Of a stretch of 64,000 bases of DNA, positions 63,901 to 64,000 are shown one piece after another; positions within the stretch are counted from its first letter, which is position 1; each line of letters begins with the position of its first letter. The DNA comes from Lachnospiraceae bacterium (GTDB taxonomy: Bacteria; Bacillota; Clostridia; Lachnospirales; Lachnospiraceae), in contig JAGAMY010000028.1 in assembly GCA_017624495.1 (NCBI GenBank), forward strand, positions 1 to 64,000. Direction: 5' to 3'. A program made the translations under genes and the position numbers. The notes below the pieces were generated by a model. That model was not told the DNA's origin, searched no databases, and was given only the letters and a program-made list of their open reading frames with translations.

Positions 63901-64000
63901 AGATGCGCAGGTGACAAACTGCTATTATCTGTCAGGTGATATAGGGGATATCTTAGGCAGAGAAAAAACAGCAGAAAACTTTGCAAATGGTGAGGTGGCA
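57923..64000 (+). CDS. Giant exported GLUG-repeat surface protein, 3' end outside the window
   Basis: A single frame stays open from ATG 57923 to the last base, giving at least 2026 residues. The N-terminus has a basic start and a hydrophobic helix (VIVHVLLFLFVGATIF) as signal or anchor. The body repeats a module: an Ig-like strand region with ITWxT, a YGLSxxEYxxY bridge, an AFAELVNG helix, NAVLxxDI, a GLUG-type FDGRGHxI segment (near 59861, 61146, 62403 and 63460), several CYNTG/CGNEA motifs, then AEEFASGxVAYLLNGK and PVLDxxHGKVY (near 59108, 60383, 61690, 63049 and 63969). GLUG proteins are surface or adhesin-like. GGGGGAAGCG precedes the start. Confidence 0.85.
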   Translation, partial: MERKLKIKTVIVHVLLFLFVGATIFMSSQLGKSMWEADMVYASTTVMLANISGRMEVLEEGDTFPTTMHLNSSYAECTDIVWKNADKTELTSETVEHGKTYAVEVTIETIANNTNTYIFNSGMNLSNFTLSGMTVDAIVFNTEYTQVVVHGTVTACRVQQITEENYQSYNLTAEEADVFEGAYGISTAEDMIDFANLVNYKGKADISGVITAELDFTDLKYVSIGTAEYPFAGKMYGQKYRLKNIVRGAGIFDYIAGGAEIYDVIVDKSCSLTGYSGVAGFIRYAYGTGNAVIKGCGNEADVTIQGGTSAAGILGDSSGVIAQIENCYNTGAITCGHTSGYAYAISGGMYTDKIKNCYNTGVLSATTTKYAQSTLLTDCYQIEEGYTEAEGLHCATAEEFASGKVAYLMNGKVNGGELWRQNITVDEEETIEADTHPVLDTTHGKVYFDGENVYANSLPSVYKLVNVSLQMDTLYQNGTFPKKAKSQTAQAICTNVTWNTTEKIANEKGSYEVTVTMQTENTSEMNYAFSQNILPENVLLNGIKAKSVEISEDGILQAVFDISVHKLGFVTDDNYHLYGLSEEEYLDYIDYRVITDAEGLMLFAEWVNAGNNSTNALIAEDIDMEGVDYTPIGKEYAVKYLGKFDGRGHRIYNWVFENTENSDAGKYIGLFRYVGGGADIRGIIMDKSCAISAYSYAAGIIGYGVNDEEPVYIRNCGNEASVSCVYGSVAGIVGGGSAPIVIENCYNAGRITVENGSSIAAFTRISKGGEIVNSFNAGEICSATEKEDSQGGFFVHENFKVENCYQLSGIETSLRDGIQELTTEQYASGEAAYLLNGKVSGVDTYRQTLAAEDVAEADSFPVLDTDHGKVYADGAGVFSNTPLEYKLSALKGSCEPLKKWDKFPQKIIVEEETVRFENITWQTTDTILQTGKTYQAQIVLSAGEGVLFGIGLNKDTVTIENASVIGVAVAEDGKTMTLTCEMTVLAVSAVTEDSYKELGFSEEEYALYANYYAIDSADALMEFAELVNTGSTNINGVLTADIDLTGKTWMSIGMIADVEVDENGNEILYGMYTGTFDGRGHRICNMQLNSENNACALFYSIADGAVIKNVLIDKSCKISEENYGVAGLVGMVYLYQGGEVRIEGCGNEMDILATEYAAGIVSDAWVENGDLQIENCYNSGNITADSRAAAIIGIFETYYAGKANIHNCLNTGSITDNTNQNGLFCYDDGYGAVNMHNCYHIENALHITEQTGVESVSEDMLAGGEVAYLLNNKENGGEIWRQNLQTEGVENADAFPILDRSHAKVYTDGTGNYGNEKLSCRINTVSMEIDLFGGSAFPDEAEVAATELASRITWDTQDIKVTAGMEYAAEIVLTTENEGDYFNPAITVEDVQINGENAESVTVNSDGTLTISHHVTAWNITGITADNYAEYGLSEAEYAEYAGWYAIGSENDIFAFAELVNGRNNACNAVLVSDIIITDKEWTPIGTMDKPYTGIFDGRGHEIKGMSITAEDEIGAGFFRVIKDASVLNLTIDGQLDLKAASVDSAAGIVSVCMGNVVLKNLINEVDITASEDVEIVLYAGGILGIANEWKNELTVLNCVNKGNILADFTKAYYAGGIAGCAGMDMAALIRNCINYGTIAEGGAGILGSAYDENGYFKGIYNCLHVGMADMGIANVESEVMESAGSNNYYLENSVTSVSAGNVEAIAVTAKQLASGEVTYLLNEKVSGAETFRQNLAESVDAYPVLEDSHARVYCNYVDCLGESVVYSNRAVVEETHVFDTEGICENCGYCEKDNIYYIGSREMLKHFANRINGGNPNRNAVLTRDITIGNTFKIGTAEFPYAGIFDGNGYSVYVSYEATADAVALFPHASGTVKNLKARGNITTAGKYAAGIVGISHGAKVENCISEMHITSSYDGAAMHGGIIGLCQGGNSSTSVANCAFTGSIKGAKTTDCAGIAGYCAGTVNIADSYVYAEFALNSKDNSSKAICGNGADAQVTNCYYLSGDIGDILGREKTAENFANGEVA
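58600..64000 (+). repeat. Five long GLUG-module repeats within the giant gene
   Basis: Module ends marked by the ASGEVAYLLN motif lie at about 59108, 60383, 61690, 63049 and 63969, so periods are roughly 1.3 kb with a shorter last one. The FDGRGH elements are spaced about 1285, 1257 and 1057 bases apart. The first module has a degenerate version (AGKMYGQKYRL) near 58615. Confidence 0.75.

Noticed and set aside
1..64000. tRNA, rRNA or riboswitch elements
   Set aside because: No cloverleaf, rRNA signature or recognised riboswitch core was seen by eye; a covariance-model search would be needed to exclude them firmly.

Overview
The window looks like a chromosomal segment of a low-GC, Gram-positive anaerobe, most likely a gut Lachnospiraceae (Clostridia). 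The evidence is the set of families: YesM/YesN two-component genes, several sugar ABC transporters without their own ATPase, a GH36/GH13 raffinose operon, GH94-type phosphorylases, Veg, a SPOCS-LysM sporulation-type protein, a methionine aminopeptidase with an N-terminal SEC-C zinc finger, and an XrtG-type exosortase locus. This is inferred from protein content only; no rRNA or tRNA gene was seen.

Layout. 1-139: 3' end of a group II intron. 140-2560: an internally deleted MmcQ/YjbR remnant, a radical SAM SplB-like gene and an unrecognised gene. 2668-3932: a ferredoxin/flavodoxin pair. 3964-12554: a raffinose-family oligosaccharide operon (AraC regulator, binding protein, two permeases, GH36 alpha-galactosidase, and a P-loop kinase fused to a GH13 sucrose-phosphorylase domain). 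12723-16353: ECF sigma factor, membrane-anchored partner and a chemotaxis receptor. 16454-31110: a second sugar operon with two GH94-type phosphorylases, binding protein, two permeases and a cupin, followed by a binding protein-histidine kinase-response regulator trio. 31263-34624: a PAS-GGDEF-EAL protein and an MFS carrier.

34750-43829 is the most unusual part: an exosortase (XrtG-type) locus. In tightly overlapping order it has a large polytopic PTPS-related membrane protein (broken by a one-base frameshift), a secreted repeat/PASTA protein with a C-terminal sorting-like tail, a divergent 6-pyruvoyl-tetrahydropterin-synthase-like protein, the exosortase with its Cys/Arg/His triad, a GT2 glycosyltransferase and a second PTPS-like protein. 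A convergent AraC gene and a second PTPS-related membrane protein follow on the other strand. The likely theme is processing or glycosylation of a surface protein, but its chemistry and cargo are not established.

44951-57617 is mostly housekeeping: galactokinase (which would take galactose from the GH36 enzyme), CPBP protease, PlsC acyltransferase, a PrcB-like lipoprotein, Veg, SPOCS-LysM, chemotaxis receptor, NlpC/P60 hydrolase, YqeY, an unrecognised membrane-anchored protein, methionine aminopeptidase, Apt and a purine permease. From 57923 to the end of the window runs one uninterrupted reading frame of at least 2026 codons, a giant exported GLUG-repeat protein whose C-terminus lies outside the window.

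How it fits together: raffinose-type sugars would enter through the first ABC transporter. GH36 would release galactose (to galactokinase), and the kinase-GH13 fusion would phosphorylate and phosphorolyse the sucrose. The second operon would phosphorolyse a beta-glucan oligosaccharide. Both operons point to energy-saving phosphorolytic use of dietary oligosaccharides. Start codons were moved downstream from the longest frame wherever a Shine-Dalgarno sequence decided it.
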